A DNA stretch of 64,000 bases, taken from Ruminococcaceae bacterium HV4-5-B5C. Lineage in GTDB: Bacteria > Bacillota > Clostridia > Oscillospirales > Acutalibacteraceae. Numbering within the stretch: position 1 is the stretch's first letter; each line of letters opens with the position of its first letter. Below, piece by piece: positions 17,659-25,264 of the stretch. The position numbers and the translations under genes are program-made. The notes under the pieces were generated by a model. That model did no database searches. It was not told where the DNA came from and worked only from the letters and a program-made list of their open reading frames with translations. The stretch lies in assembly GCA_900184925.1 (NCBI GenBank), contig FXYJ02000005.1, positions 62,001 through 126,000 on the forward strand, read 5' to 3'.

Positions 17659-18945
17659 TCAGCCGGGAATTGCTTTGTCAAGCGCTTGCCCGAGGTCCCA
17701 GATCAAATCGTCCGGGTCTTCAAGCCCAATGGAGATACGGATCGTTTCCGGCCCGAAGCCTGCCGCACGCTGTTCTTCGAGTGTCAGTTGCTGATGAGTC
17801 GTGGAAGATGGGTGAATAACTAGTGATTTTGCGTCGGCCACGTTGGCAAGCTGCGAGAAGATTTCAAGGCTGTCGATGAATTTCTTCGCCGCAGTGACGT
17901 TGCCTTTGACCGAAAAGGTGAAGATGGAGCCTGCGCCTTTCGGCAGATATTTTTCCGCAAGCGCATGGTACTTGCTAGAGGCAAGGCCTGGGTAATTGAC
18001 TTCCTGCACCTTCGGGTGCTTCGCGAGGAATTCCGTGACCTTTACGGTGTTGGAAACGTGCTTCGCTACGCGCAGCGAAAGCGTTTCGAGGCTCTGGATG
18101 AACAGCCAGGAGTTGAACGCAGAAAGCGTTGCGCCGGTGTCGCGGAGTAGCTGTGCGCGGATCTTTGTGACGTATGCCGCGGCGCCGAGGTCTGCGTATT
18201 TAATGCCGTGGTAGCTCTTATCCGGCTCAGTGAACCCCGGGAATTTCCCGCTCGTCCAGTCGAAGTTTCCACCGTCGACAATCACGCCGCCGATGGAAGA
18301 GCCATGCCCTCCGATAAATTTTGTTGCCGAATGGACAACCACATTCGCGCCATGCTCGAGCGGGCGGAACAGGTACGGCGTTGCAAATGTGTTGTCGACA
18401 ATGACCGGGATCTTATGCTTTTTCGCAATTTCACCGACCGCGTCGAAGTCAATCACGTTGATCCCCGGGTTACCGAGTGTCTCGTAATAAAGCGCTTTTG
18501 TTTTGGGCGTAATGGCCTTTTCAAAGTTGCTCACATCGTCCGGGTCGACAAACACGGTGTGGATACCGTACTTCGGCAGCGTGTGGGCAAAGAGGTTGTA
18601 AGTGCCGCCGTAAAGCGTGCTGGCGGAAACAATCTCGTCGCCTGCGCCTGCGATGTTCAGAATGGAGTAAGTAACCGCAGCCGCACCTGAAGCGACACCA
18701 AGGGCCGCGGAGCCGCCCTCCAGCGCCGCGATGCGCTGCTCAAAAACGTCGGTCGTCGGGTTCGTGAGGCGCGAGTAGATATTGCCAGGGATCGTCAGCC
18801 CGAAGCGGCCTTCCGCCTCGTCGGTGTTTTTAAACACATAGGAAGTGGTCTGGTAAATCGGCACAGCACGCGCTCCTGTTGCCGGGTCCGGTTTCTGACC
18901 TGCCTGCACCTGAAGAGTATCAAATCCAAATTTTTTCTCGCTCAT
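17659..18945 (-). CDS. metY: O-acetylhomoserine sulfhydrylase MetY (first copy)
   Basis: A 428-residue PLP enzyme of the O-acetylhomoserine (thiol)-lyase type. The N-terminus [22 protein letters not shown], the [21 protein letters not shown] segment, the Schiff-base lysine in [11 protein letters not shown] and the long insert before KYADLG are characteristic. It makes homocysteine from sulfide, or methionine directly from methanethiol. The start is at 18945, with an AAAGG site upstream. It is the first gene after leader peptide 2 and its attenuator. Confidence 0.93.
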   Translation of the reverse strand: MSEKKFGFDTLQVQAGQKPDPATGARAVPIYQTTSYVFKNTDEAEGRFGLTIPGNIYSRLTNPTTDVFEQRIAALEGGSAALGVASGAAAVTYSILNIAGAGDEIVSASTLYGGTYNLFAHTLPKYGIHTVFVDPDDVSNFEKAITPKTKALYYETLGNPGINVIDFDAVGEIAKKHKIPVIVDNTFATPYLFRPLEHGANVVVHSATKFIGGHGSSIGGVIVDGGNFDWTSGKFPGFTEPDKSYHGIKYADLGAAAYVTKIRAQLLRDTGATLSAFNSWLFIQSLETLSLRVAKHVSNTVKVTEFLAKHPKVQEVNYPGLASSKYHALAEKYLPKGAGSIFTFSVKGNVTAAKKFIDSLEIFSQLANVADAKSLVIHPSSTTHQQLTLEEQRAAGFGPETIRISIGLEDPDDLIWDLGQALDKAIPG

Positions 18946-18997
18946 TGTCAATCAACCTTTCAAAATAAAATATAAAATGGATTTCTTGAAAAATAAT

Positions 18998-19034
18998 AAA
19001 AAAGGCTGTCAGGTTTTGACCTGACAGCCTTTTT
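18998..19034 (-). terminator. Attenuator terminator of the metY-metA operon
   Basis: On the minus strand a 15-bp stem (AAAAAGGCTGTCAGG / CCTGACAGCCTTTTT) with a 6-base loop and a T-run lies between leader peptide 2 and metY. The core GCTGTCAG is shared with the leader 1 attenuator. Confidence 0.9.
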
Positions 19035-19053
19035 GTCTGTTATATTTGGCGCT

Positions 19054-19185
19054 TTAGACGCCTAATCTTATTCCAACAGCAAAAGGAATCCGGTCATGTT
19101 CCATTTTAGACATGCCACAGCACATGATGCACATCACGCACATCATGCAATCCATTTTACTGTTGTTCCAAACTTGAGTTTTCAT
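19054..19185 (-). CDS. Leader peptide 2, Met/Cys-rich (43 aa)
   Basis: A 43-codon frame with ATG at 19185 and a GGAAGTAG ribosome site. The core MDCMMCVMCIMCCGM carries most of its eight Met and five Cys. It shares TQVWNN and MCCGM with leader peptide 1, with the same spacing between them. It lies directly upstream of the attenuator of metY-metA. Conservation of the coding core despite changed flanks argues that translation of the Met/Cys codons is what matters. Confidence 0.82.
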   Translation of the reverse strand: MKTQVWNNSKMDCMMCVMCIMCCGMSKMEHDRIPFAVGIRLGV

Positions 19186-19215
19186 GGCCGGCTACTTCCT
19201 TTCTTTACGTATAAA

Positions 19216-19232
19216 CATACTACATAGATATG
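19216..19232 (-). promoter_or_regulatory. 17-bp palindrome (CATA-N9-TATG), copy 2
   Basis: Reads CATATCTATGTAGTATG on the minus strand, about 13 bases after the -10 box of the metY leader promoter. Confidence 0.65.
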
Positions 19233-19245
19233 TTTGATGTACATT

Positions 19246-19274
19246 ATAGTATTCTCAACATCTCCGTTTGTCAA
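19246..19274 (-). promoter_or_regulatory. Promoter of leader 2 / metY-metA operon
   Basis: TTGACA at 19269-19274 with TACTAT 17 bases downstream (19246-19251); an overlapping TATAAT is at 20 bases. TTGACAAACG is identical in the leader 1 promoter. Confidence 0.75.
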
Positions 19275-19332
19275 TACTTTTCTGAAATTATTTGATTAAC
19301 ACGATTAAATTTACTTCTTTTGTTTTATTTAC

Positions 19333-19361
19333 TTGACATTTATGAATGAAGCCAGTATAAT
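19333..19361 (+). promoter_or_regulatory. Consensus promoter of the nitrogenase-like operon
   Basis: A perfect TTGACA (19333-19338), a 17-base spacer and a perfect TATAAT (19356-19361). Transcription should start near 19368. Confidence 0.88.
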
Positions 19362-19376
19362 AGCAAGCAGTGTAAG

Positions 19377-19393
19377 CATATATAAATAATATG
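19377..19393 (+). promoter_or_regulatory. 17-bp palindrome (CATA-N9-TATG), copy 3
   Basis: Reads CATATATAAATAATATG, about ten bases after the predicted transcription start of the nitrogenase-like operon. Confidence 0.65.
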
Positions 19394-19401
19394 TGATAAC
19401 G

Positions 19402-19462
19402 ACTGACCGGAAAACCGGAGGCCGGGCATTAGTAAAATCAGGTACTTTGCCCGGCGTTTTTA
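19402..19462 (+). ncRNA. Structured leader RNA element, copy 1, ending in a terminator
   Basis: The block starts TGACCGG-AAAA-CCGGAGG, a small CCGG/CCGG hairpin. It is followed by a second stem, GCCGGGCA (19421-19428) with TGCCCGGC (19448-19455), and then GTTTTTAT. Two relatives at 19891 and 30029 keep the first hairpin and replace both arms of the second with other complementary bases, as expected for a functional RNA. Here the second stem plus T-run also looks like an intrinsic terminator. I do not match it to a named riboswitch. Confidence 0.65.
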
Positions 19463-19495
19463 TAATTATTTTGGAAGTGCAAGGAGAGATACAGG

Positions 19496-19609
19496 ATGAA
19501 ATGCATGACCCGTTCAGAACTCAAAACTAATGTGATGTGCATGATGTGCTGTATGCGAATGCCTGAAATGGGCAATTCGTTTCACTTATTATGTCTAAGG
19601 TTAAATTGA
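19496..19609 (+). CDS. Leader peptide 3, Met/Cys-rich (37 aa)
   Basis: A 37-codon frame with ATG at 19496 and an AAGGAGAG site eight bases upstream. The central VMCMMCCMRM is the counterpart of the cores in leader peptides 1 and 2; in total it has eight Met and five Cys. It lies between structured RNA copy 1 and the attenuator at 19652, upstream of YezD and the nitrogenase-like genes. The role is inferred to be sensing of Met-tRNA or Cys-tRNA charging. Confidence 0.8.
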   Translation: MKCMTRSELKTNVMCMMCCMRMPEMGNSFHLLCLRLN

Positions 19610-19651
19610 TGACGGATTTCGTATGCCATGCAGAGATGCGCAGCATGTGAG

Positions 19652-19685
19652 AGCTCATAGGTCAATTGACCTGTGAGCTTTTTTT
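19652..19685 (+). terminator. Attenuator terminator of the nitrogenase-like operon
   Basis: A 14-base-per-arm stem (AGCTCATAGGTCAA / TTGACCTGTGAGCT) followed by TTTTTTT, 42 bases after the leader 3 stop and before YezD. Confidence 0.9.
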
Positions 19686-19725
19686 ATCACAGAGAGCCGA
19701 GTTGTGCGAAAAGGCGGTGAATGCA

Positions 19726-19878
19726 ATGGCAGAAAAGGAAACCGGCTGTAACGACGCGGAAATTTATCGGAAGCTAATGCAGTACATAAAAGAGATCCGA
19801 TACGGCTCCATTGTAGTGGTGATTCAGGATGGTAAGATAGTTCAAATTGAGAAGAATGAGAAAGTCAGATTTACCTGA
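19726..19878 (+). CDS. YezD-family small protein (DUF2292)
   Basis: A 50-residue protein with the family pattern LMQYIKEIRYGSIVVVIQDGKIVQIEKNEKVR, a helix followed by a beta hairpin. The ATG at 19726 is chosen for its AAGGCGGTG site; a longer frame starting at 19666 would begin inside the attenuator stem. YezD-family proteins are often found with sulfur-assimilation genes in Firmicutes, but their biochemical role is not known. It is the first gene of the operon, ahead of structured RNA copy 2. Confidence 0.8.
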   Translation: MAEKETGCNDAEIYRKLMQYIKEIRYGSIVVVIQDGKIVQIEKNEKVRFT

Positions 19879-19890
19879 AAAATAGAATTG

Positions 19891-19941
19891 ACTGACCGGA
19901 GAACCGGAGGTCGGACTTGGCTGAAAAAGCTTGGTCCGGCC
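19891..19941 (+). ncRNA. Structured leader RNA element, copy 2
   Basis: TGACCGG-AGAA-CCGGAGG is followed by GGTCGGAC (19909-19916) pairing with GTCCGGCC (19934-19941), with an inner GGCTG/AAGCT-rich loop. It lies between YezD and the NifB-like gene and ends about 20 bases before the ribosome site of that gene, so it could modulate its translation. Confidence 0.6.
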
Positions 19942-19973
19942 ATCTTTATTTCACGGAAGAAAGGCGGAATGAA

Positions 19974-20861
19974 ATGAGGGAGAAATTTTTAGAGAACGAC
20001 GAGCTGCAGCGCATTGCAAAAACACATCCCTGCTTAAGCCGAGAAGCAAACACAACTTTTGGCAGATTACATCTTCCGGTCAGCCCCGCGTGCAACATTC
20101 AATGCCGATTTTGCAGCCGGACACTTAACAAAACAGAACAGCGCCCGGGTGTGACCGCTCAGGTGCTAAAGCCTGAGCAGGCGGTGGAAAAGGTCCGGCG
20201 GGCGCTTGAGCTTTGCCCACATATCACGGTAGTGGGCATTGCAGGCCCCGGCGACACTCTCGCGACAGACTCGGCCCTGCGTACGTTCCGGCTGGTGCAT
20301 GAGAATTATCCAAAACTGACCCTCTGCCTCTCTACTAACGGGCTGATGCTTTTGGATTATGCTCAGGATTTGTATGACGCAGGGGTCAGGACAATCACTG
20401 TTACGGTAAACGCCGTCGACCCTGAAATCCAGTCGGGAATTATTTCCTATATTGTTTATCAGGGCATCCGATACGTCGGGAAAGAAGCCGCGTCCATCCT
20501 GATCCGACGTCAGTTGGAGGGGATCCGTAAAATGAGCAGTCTGGGGGTGATTATTAAGATCAATACCGTTCTGATTCCGGGGGTGAATGACAGCCACATA
20601 GAAGCAATTGCCAGAACGGTTCGGGAGGCGGGTGCCAATATTTACAACATAATTCCGTTGATTCCGCAGCACGATTTTTCGGATTTTCCCCCGCCGACCT
20701 GTCTGCAGATTGAAGCAGCAAGAGCTGCGGCGGAGAAGCACATTCCGGTCTTCAGGCATTGCCAGCACTGCCGTGCCGATGCCTGCGGGATTCCCGGTAA
20801 AGCGGATTTATCCTCAGTGCTGTATGGAGAAACCAGCCTGGAAACCTTTTCGCACGGCTGA
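19974..20861 (+). CDS. NifB-like radical SAM protein (MarB-type)
   Basis: A 295-residue radical SAM protein. The N-terminus HPCLSREANTTFGRLHLPV and the cluster motif CNIQCRFC (Cys40, 44, 47) are NifB hallmarks, as is CQHCRADACGIPGK near the C-terminus. NifB builds the carbide-containing 8Fe core of nitrogenase cofactors from two 4Fe4S clusters and SAM. There is no NafY-like C-terminal extension, but two separate NafY/NifX-like genes lie nearby. The ATG at 19974 follows an AAGGCGG site. It should make the cofactor precursor for the D/K proteins of this operon. Confidence 0.87.
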   Translation: MREKFLENDELQRIAKTHPCLSREANTTFGRLHLPVSPACNIQCRFCSRTLNKTEQRPGVTAQVLKPEQAVEKVRRALELCPHITVVGIAGPGDTLATDSALRTFRLVHENYPKLTLCLSTNGLMLLDYAQDLYDAGVRTITVTVNAVDPEIQSGIISYIVYQGIRYVGKEAASILIRRQLEGIRKMSSLGVIIKINTVLIPGVNDSHIEAIARTVREAGANIYNIIPLIPQHDFSDFPPPTCLQIEAARAAAEKHIPVFRHCQHCRADACGIPGKADLSSVLYGETSLETFSHG

Positions 20862-20904
20862 CAAATCAGTTTTTATCAAATCATTGACAAGGAGTAGAAA
20901 TGCT

Positions 20905-21771
20905 ATGAGTAAGAAACTGAAGCAGATTGCTATTTATGGGAAAGGGGGAATCGGTAAATCGACAACCACGTCCAACATCAGTGCGGCTCTGTCGAAAATG
21001 GGGTACAAGGTTATGCAGTTCGGCTGTGACCCGAAGAGCGACTCGACCAACACTCTCCGCGGAGGCGAGTATATCCCGACCGTGCTTGACACACTGCGTG
21101 AAAAGGGCTCCGTCAAGGCAAACGATGTGATATTCGAGGGCTTCAACGGAATCTACTGTGTGGAAGCAGGCGGGCCCGCTCCGGGAGTCGGCTGTGCCGG
21201 ACGCGGGATTATCACAGCAGTGCAGCTTTTCCGCCAGCAGAAAGTTTTTGAAGATCTCGATCTCGATTTCATCATCTATGACGTCCTCGGCGACGTGGTG
21301 TGCGGTGGTTTTGCCATGCCGATTCGTGAGGGCATCGCGGAACATGTGTTTACAGTGTCTTCTGCGGACTTCATGTCCGTTTATGCCGCCAACAACCTGT
21401 TCAAGGGAATCCAGAAGTATTCAAATACCGGCGGAGCGCTGCTCGGCGGCATAATCGCAAATTCCATTAATCAGGAATACTCCAAAAATATCATCGACGA
21501 TTTTGCAGAAAAGACAAAGACTCAGGTTGTGGAATATGTTCCCCGTTCCGTTACAGTAACGCAATGTGAGCTTCAGGGGAAAACAACGATTGAAGGAGCA
21601 CCGGATTCGGAGCAGGCCAAAATTTACACGCATTTGGCCGAAAAAATAGCCGCCCATGAAATCTCCCATACACCGTCCCCGCTGGATACCACGGAATTGA
21701 GAGAGTGGGCTTCCGGCTGGAGTAAGCAGATACTGGAGGTTGAGTCCCGTAAAGTATCTGCTGGCGCTTGA
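20905..21771 (+). CDS. NifH-like nitrogenase-family Fe protein (MarH-type)
   Basis: A 288-residue NifH homolog. It has the P-loop GKGGIGKST (residues 12-20), the inter-subunit 4Fe4S ligands Cys97 (GVGCAGRG) and Cys133 (VVCGGFAMP), and Arg100 at the position ADP-ribosylated in some nitrogenase reductases. As a dimer it should pass electrons with ATP hydrolysis to the D/K partners. It is the only H gene here, so it presumably serves both D/K pairs. The start has an AAGGAG site; a longer in-frame extension upstream overlaps the NifB-like gene and is unlikely. Confidence 0.92.
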   Translation: MSKKLKQIAIYGKGGIGKSTTTSNISAALSKMGYKVMQFGCDPKSDSTNTLRGGEYIPTVLDTLREKGSVKANDVIFEGFNGIYCVEAGGPAPGVGCAGRGIITAVQLFRQQKVFEDLDLDFIIYDVLGDVVCGGFAMPIREGIAEHVFTVSSADFMSVYAANNLFKGIQKYSNTGGALLGGIIANSINQEYSKNIIDDFAEKTKTQVVEYVPRSVTVTQCELQGKTTIEGAPDSEQAKIYTHLAEKIAAHEISHTPSPLDTTELREWASGWSKQILEVESRKVSAGA

Positions 21772-21790
21772 AAAAGGCGGTGAAGATGGC

Positions 21791-22189
21791 ATGATGGTCA
21801 GGGCTGCCGTTACAAGCAGCAACGGAAAAACAGTTGATCTGCATTTCGGCCGGTGTTCAGACTTTCGCATTATCGAGCTCGACAGTGATTCCGGTGAGTG
21901 GACTATTATGGAAGAGCGCAGGATAGAGCAGACCTGCCACGATTTTGTTCATCGGGAAGAACGTGTGAAAGAGGTTGTAGACCTTTTGTCAGACTGCAGT
22001 TTTCTTTTGACCTATCGAATCGGTATGTATCCGTACCTTCTTTTTCAAAGAAGCGGAGTAATTTGTATCGAAACGCCGACAGAAATCCCGATCCCCATTC
22101 CGCAGGCAATACGACGCCTGCATCAATTCCTGACTGTGAACGAGCAGCCGTCGCCCGGAGAAGTATTCGCCGATGCAAAAGCGGATTGA
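21791..22189 (+). CDS. NafY/NifX-like cofactor-binding protein (first copy)
   Basis: A 132-residue protein of the dinitrogenase iron-molybdenum-cofactor-binding fold, with the family opening VRAAVTSSNGKTVDLHFGRC and the DFRIIEL strand. NafY/NifX proteins carry cofactor or its precursor between NifB and the catalytic protein. It stands between nifH-like and the first D gene and is paired by position with D1/K1. An AAGGCGGTG site precedes ATG 21791. Confidence 0.8.
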   Translation: MMVRAAVTSSNGKTVDLHFGRCSDFRIIELDSDSGEWTIMEERRIEQTCHDFVHREERVKEVVDLLSDCSFLLTYRIGMYPYLLFQRSGVICIETPTEIPIPIPQAIRRLHQFLTVNEQPSPGEVFADAKAD

Positions 22190-22201
22190 CGGAGGAAAGA
22201 G

Positions 22202-23728
22202 GTGGAAACCGTTATGGTGATCAACCTTGGTACACCGGTGGTGGAAAGCCGAGAACAGCGGCTTGGCACTGTGATTGCTTGGGATGGCAGCGCATCCAGA
22301 CTTGTGAAGGAATCCTGCTATTCGGAAAACGGCACGGCCTGCTGCGGCTGCAGACTGTGTGAAAGGGAAAACCGCGGGCCTTTCACTCAGGGTGCCAGTT
22401 GCAGCGAGATGATGGTGGAATGCCAGGCCGGCCATGTGCGCGACGCGGTTCTGATTCAGCATTCGCCCATTGGATGCGGTGCCAGTCAGGTAACCTACAA
22501 TTCCAAATTTCGCAACGCACTTAAAATGCGAGGTCTGCCGGTCAAAAATATGCGTGTCGTTTCCACAAACCTTGACGAAAACGACATGGTGTTCGGCGGC
22601 ATCGACAAGCTGGAAAACACGATCGTTGAGACGTGGGAGCGATATCAACCGAAAGCCATATTTATCGGAACATCCTGTTCCACAGGTATTATCGGCGATG
22701 ATGTGGACAGCGTTTCCGAAGAATATAGCCAAAAACTCGGCATCCCCGTTATCCCACTGCACTGCGAGGGCTTTAAATCGAAGCACTGGAGTACCGGTTT
22801 CGACGCAACCCAGCACGGCATTCTCCGTCAGATTGTCAGGCACGGTCATGAGAAGCAGGAAGACCTGGTCAACGTGATCAATCTTTGGGGATCTGATGTG
22901 TTTCGTCCCATGCTTGCCGAACTCGGGCTGCGCGTGAATTATGTAGTGGATCTTGCGACGGTAAGCGATCTTGCCCAGATGTCGGAGGCCGCGGCTACGG
23001 TTGGCTTCTGCAATACACTGTCATCCTATCTCGCCACGGCGCTTGAGCAGGAATTTGGGGTACCGCAGGTGAAAGCACCACAGCCTTACGGCTTTGCCGG
23101 CACGGATGCTTGGCTTCGTGAGTTGGGCAGAGTGACGCATCGGGAAACAAAAGTGGAAACGTACATCGAAAAAGAGCACAGGCGCGTAAAACCGCTCGTC
23201 GAAGAACTTCGCGCAAGGCTATCCGGTGTCAAAGGTTATGTGGCGACCGGTTCTGCATATTCCCACGGCTTAATTGCTGTTTTGCGCGAACTTGGCATTA
23301 GGGTAGACGGTTCGCTGGTCTTTCATCATGACCCTGTTTATGACAGCGGGGACCCAAAGCAGGATTCTCTTGCCTATCTTGTCGAGAATTACGGCGATGT
23401 AGCGCATTTCAGTGTCAGTAACCGCCAGCAGTATCAGTTTTACGGGTTGCTCAAGCGGGTTAATCCGGACTTTATCCTGATTCGTCACAATGGGCTTGCA
23501 CCATTGGCCGCCCGGATGGGAATCCCCGCTGCTCCGCTAGGCGACGAGCATCTTGCCGTGGGGTATCAGGGCATGGTGAATCTCGGGGAATCTATCCGGG
23601 ACATTCTGGCGCATAAAAAGTTCCATCGGGATCTTGCGGAGCATGTAACGCTGCCATATAAGAAATCATGGTTGGAAAGCGATCCGTATTCTCTTTCAAT
23701 ACAGACATCCGCAGCAGGGGAGGCGTAA
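22202..23728 (+). CDS. NifD-like catalytic subunit D1 (MarD-type)
   Basis: A 508-residue nitrogenase component-1 alpha-like protein. Cysteines at the P-cluster ligand positions are visible: Cys67 (QGASC), Cys92 (SPIGCGA) and Cys159 (GTSCSTGIIGDD). Cys270 (TVGFCNTL) falls where the cofactor-ligating Cys275 lies in NifD. By eye, the segment aligned with NifD His442 reads LAVGYQG, without the His. An extra N-terminal motif, ACCGCRLC, is unusual. It resembles the nitrogenase-like group of methylthio-alkane reductase (Mar), which cleaves C-S bonds, more than dinitrogenase. The start is GTG with a GGAGGA site. Confidence 0.85.
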   Translation: METVMVINLGTPVVESREQRLGTVIAWDGSASRLVKESCYSENGTACCGCRLCERENRGPFTQGASCSEMMVECQAGHVRDAVLIQHSPIGCGASQVTYNSKFRNALKMRGLPVKNMRVVSTNLDENDMVFGGIDKLENTIVETWERYQPKAIFIGTSCSTGIIGDDVDSVSEEYSQKLGIPVIPLHCEGFKSKHWSTGFDATQHGILRQIVRHGHEKQEDLVNVINLWGSDVFRPMLAELGLRVNYVVDLATVSDLAQMSEAAATVGFCNTLSSYLATALEQEFGVPQVKAPQPYGFAGTDAWLRELGRVTHRETKVETYIEKEHRRVKPLVEELRARLSGVKGYVATGSAYSHGLIAVLRELGIRVDGSLVFHHDPVYDSGDPKQDSLAYLVENYGDVAHFSVSNRQQYQFYGLLKRVNPDFILIRHNGLAPLAARMGIPAAPLGDEHLAVGYQGMVNLGESIRDILAHKKFHRDLAEHVTLPYKKSWLESDPYSLSIQTSAAGEA

Positions 23729-23730
23729 AT

Positions 23731-25095
23731 ATGGAGCGAACTGTGACGACGCAGGCAGCTGTGAAAAAGAGCAGCTCCATTGCCCAGGTACGGTATGTCT
23801 GCGCGATGGGAGCCTCACATACCGTATCTGCAATCCCGGGAGCGATTCCAATTGTCCATTGCGGACCAGGCTGCGCTGACAAACAGTTTATAAACGTCGC
23901 TTTTTACAATGGCTTTCAAGGGGGAGGCTACGGAGGCGGAGCAGTGGTACCCAGCACGAACTTTTCGGAAAAGGAGGTCGTGTTCGGCGGTGCCGAACGC
24001 TTGCATGAATTAATTGAGTCGTCGCTGAAAATTCTGAATGCCGACCTTTTTGTCGTACTTACCGGGTGTATTCCGGATATTGTCGGAGATAATGTGCCTG
24101 CTGTCGTCGGTGAATTTCAGAAACAGGGGATTCCGATTGTCGCCGCAGAAACCGGTGGATTCCACGGCAACAACTTTATAGGTCATGAGACCGTGATGCA
24201 GGCGATTATTGATCAGTATGTGGGAGATTACAGCGACCCCAAAGAACAGGGCACTGTGAACGTCTTTTCGCTTATCCCATACCAGAACACTTTTTGGCGC
24301 GGAGATCTGGCGGAACTGAAACGAATTTTGAAAGGAATCGGTTTAAAGGTCAATATCCTTTTCGGTTCGGGATGCGCAGGTGTCAGAGAATGGAAGGAGA
24401 TCCCCAAAGCGCAGTTTAATCTGGTGGCTTCACCTTGGCTCGGGATCAGCACGGCAAAATATCTTGAAGAAAAATATAATCAGCCGTTTCTTCATCTTCC
24501 GACGATTCCCATTGGCGCAAAGGAAACCAGTGCTTTTTTACGCCGTGTTGGCGATTTTGCAGGACTAAAAAAGAATCGGGTTGAAAAGTTTATTCAGGAT
24601 GAAGAAGACGCATATTACCGTTATCTTGAGGATTTCTCTGATTTTTACGCGGAATATTGGTGGGGACTTCCTGCAACTTTTGCAACGGTTGGCGACAGCG
24701 CCTATAATCTCGCACTGAGCCGTTTCCTTGTAAATCAGCTTGGGCTGATTCCGGCAAAACAGATTATAACGGATAATCCCCCGGAACAGTATCGTGAGTT
24801 TATCCGAAACGAGTACCGCCATCTTGCAACAGATGTTTCCGCCAAAGCAGAATTTGAAGAAGATGGGTACGTCATCAATGAAAAGCTCCGTCACACAGAT
24901 TTTGGCCATAAGCCGCCCATTATCTTTGGTACGACGTGGGAGCGCGACCTTGCAAAAGAACTGAAAGGTTCCGTGATAGAAGTTGGCTTTCCCGCATCAT
25001 ATGAAGTTGTCCTTAACCGGTCGTATATTGGATACCGCGGTGCTTTGTCGCTGCTTGAAAAGATATTTACAACCGTGGTAAGTTCCAGCGCGTAA
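23731..25095 (+). CDS. NifK-like subunit K1 (MarK-type)
   Basis: A 454-residue beta-like partner of D1. It has the three P-cluster cysteines Cys24 (RYVCAMG), Cys48 (HCGPGC) and Cys113 (LTGCIPDIVGD), and the shared VVFGG and EGIP..-type family blocks (GIPIVAAETGG). It begins two bases after the D1 stop. D1 and K1 should form a heterotetramer that receives electrons from the NifH-like protein. Confidence 0.87.
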   Translation: MERTVTTQAAVKKSSSIAQVRYVCAMGASHTVSAIPGAIPIVHCGPGCADKQFINVAFYNGFQGGGYGGGAVVPSTNFSEKEVVFGGAERLHELIESSLKILNADLFVVLTGCIPDIVGDNVPAVVGEFQKQGIPIVAAETGGFHGNNFIGHETVMQAIIDQYVGDYSDPKEQGTVNVFSLIPYQNTFWRGDLAELKRILKGIGLKVNILFGSGCAGVREWKEIPKAQFNLVASPWLGISTAKYLEEKYNQPFLHLPTIPIGAKETSAFLRRVGDFAGLKKNRVEKFIQDEEDAYYRYLEDFSDFYAEYWWGLPATFATVGDSAYNLALSRFLVNQLGLIPAKQIITDNPPEQYREFIRNEYRHLATDVSAKAEFEEDGYVINEKLRHTDFGHKPPIIFGTTWERDLAKELKGSVIEVGFPASYEVVLNRSYIGYRGALSLLEKIFTTVVSSSA

Positions 25096-25264
25096 TATTT
25101 ACCGATTCTTGGCTGCGCGAACAGCCTTCCGCCTGTCGTGGTTTGTTTGGTGGATTGGAACACAGACTTACTGCACATTCGAACAAAATCATACTCGAGA
25201 ATTTATACATTCTTCTCAGATGAGTTACAAATTAACAGACAAGAAGAAAGGGGATTTACATAGA

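Noticed and set aside
19402..19462. SAM-I (S-box) riboswitch
   Set aside because: None of the S-box blocks (GAGGGA, GAAACCCGGCAACC) is present here or in any leader I examined.
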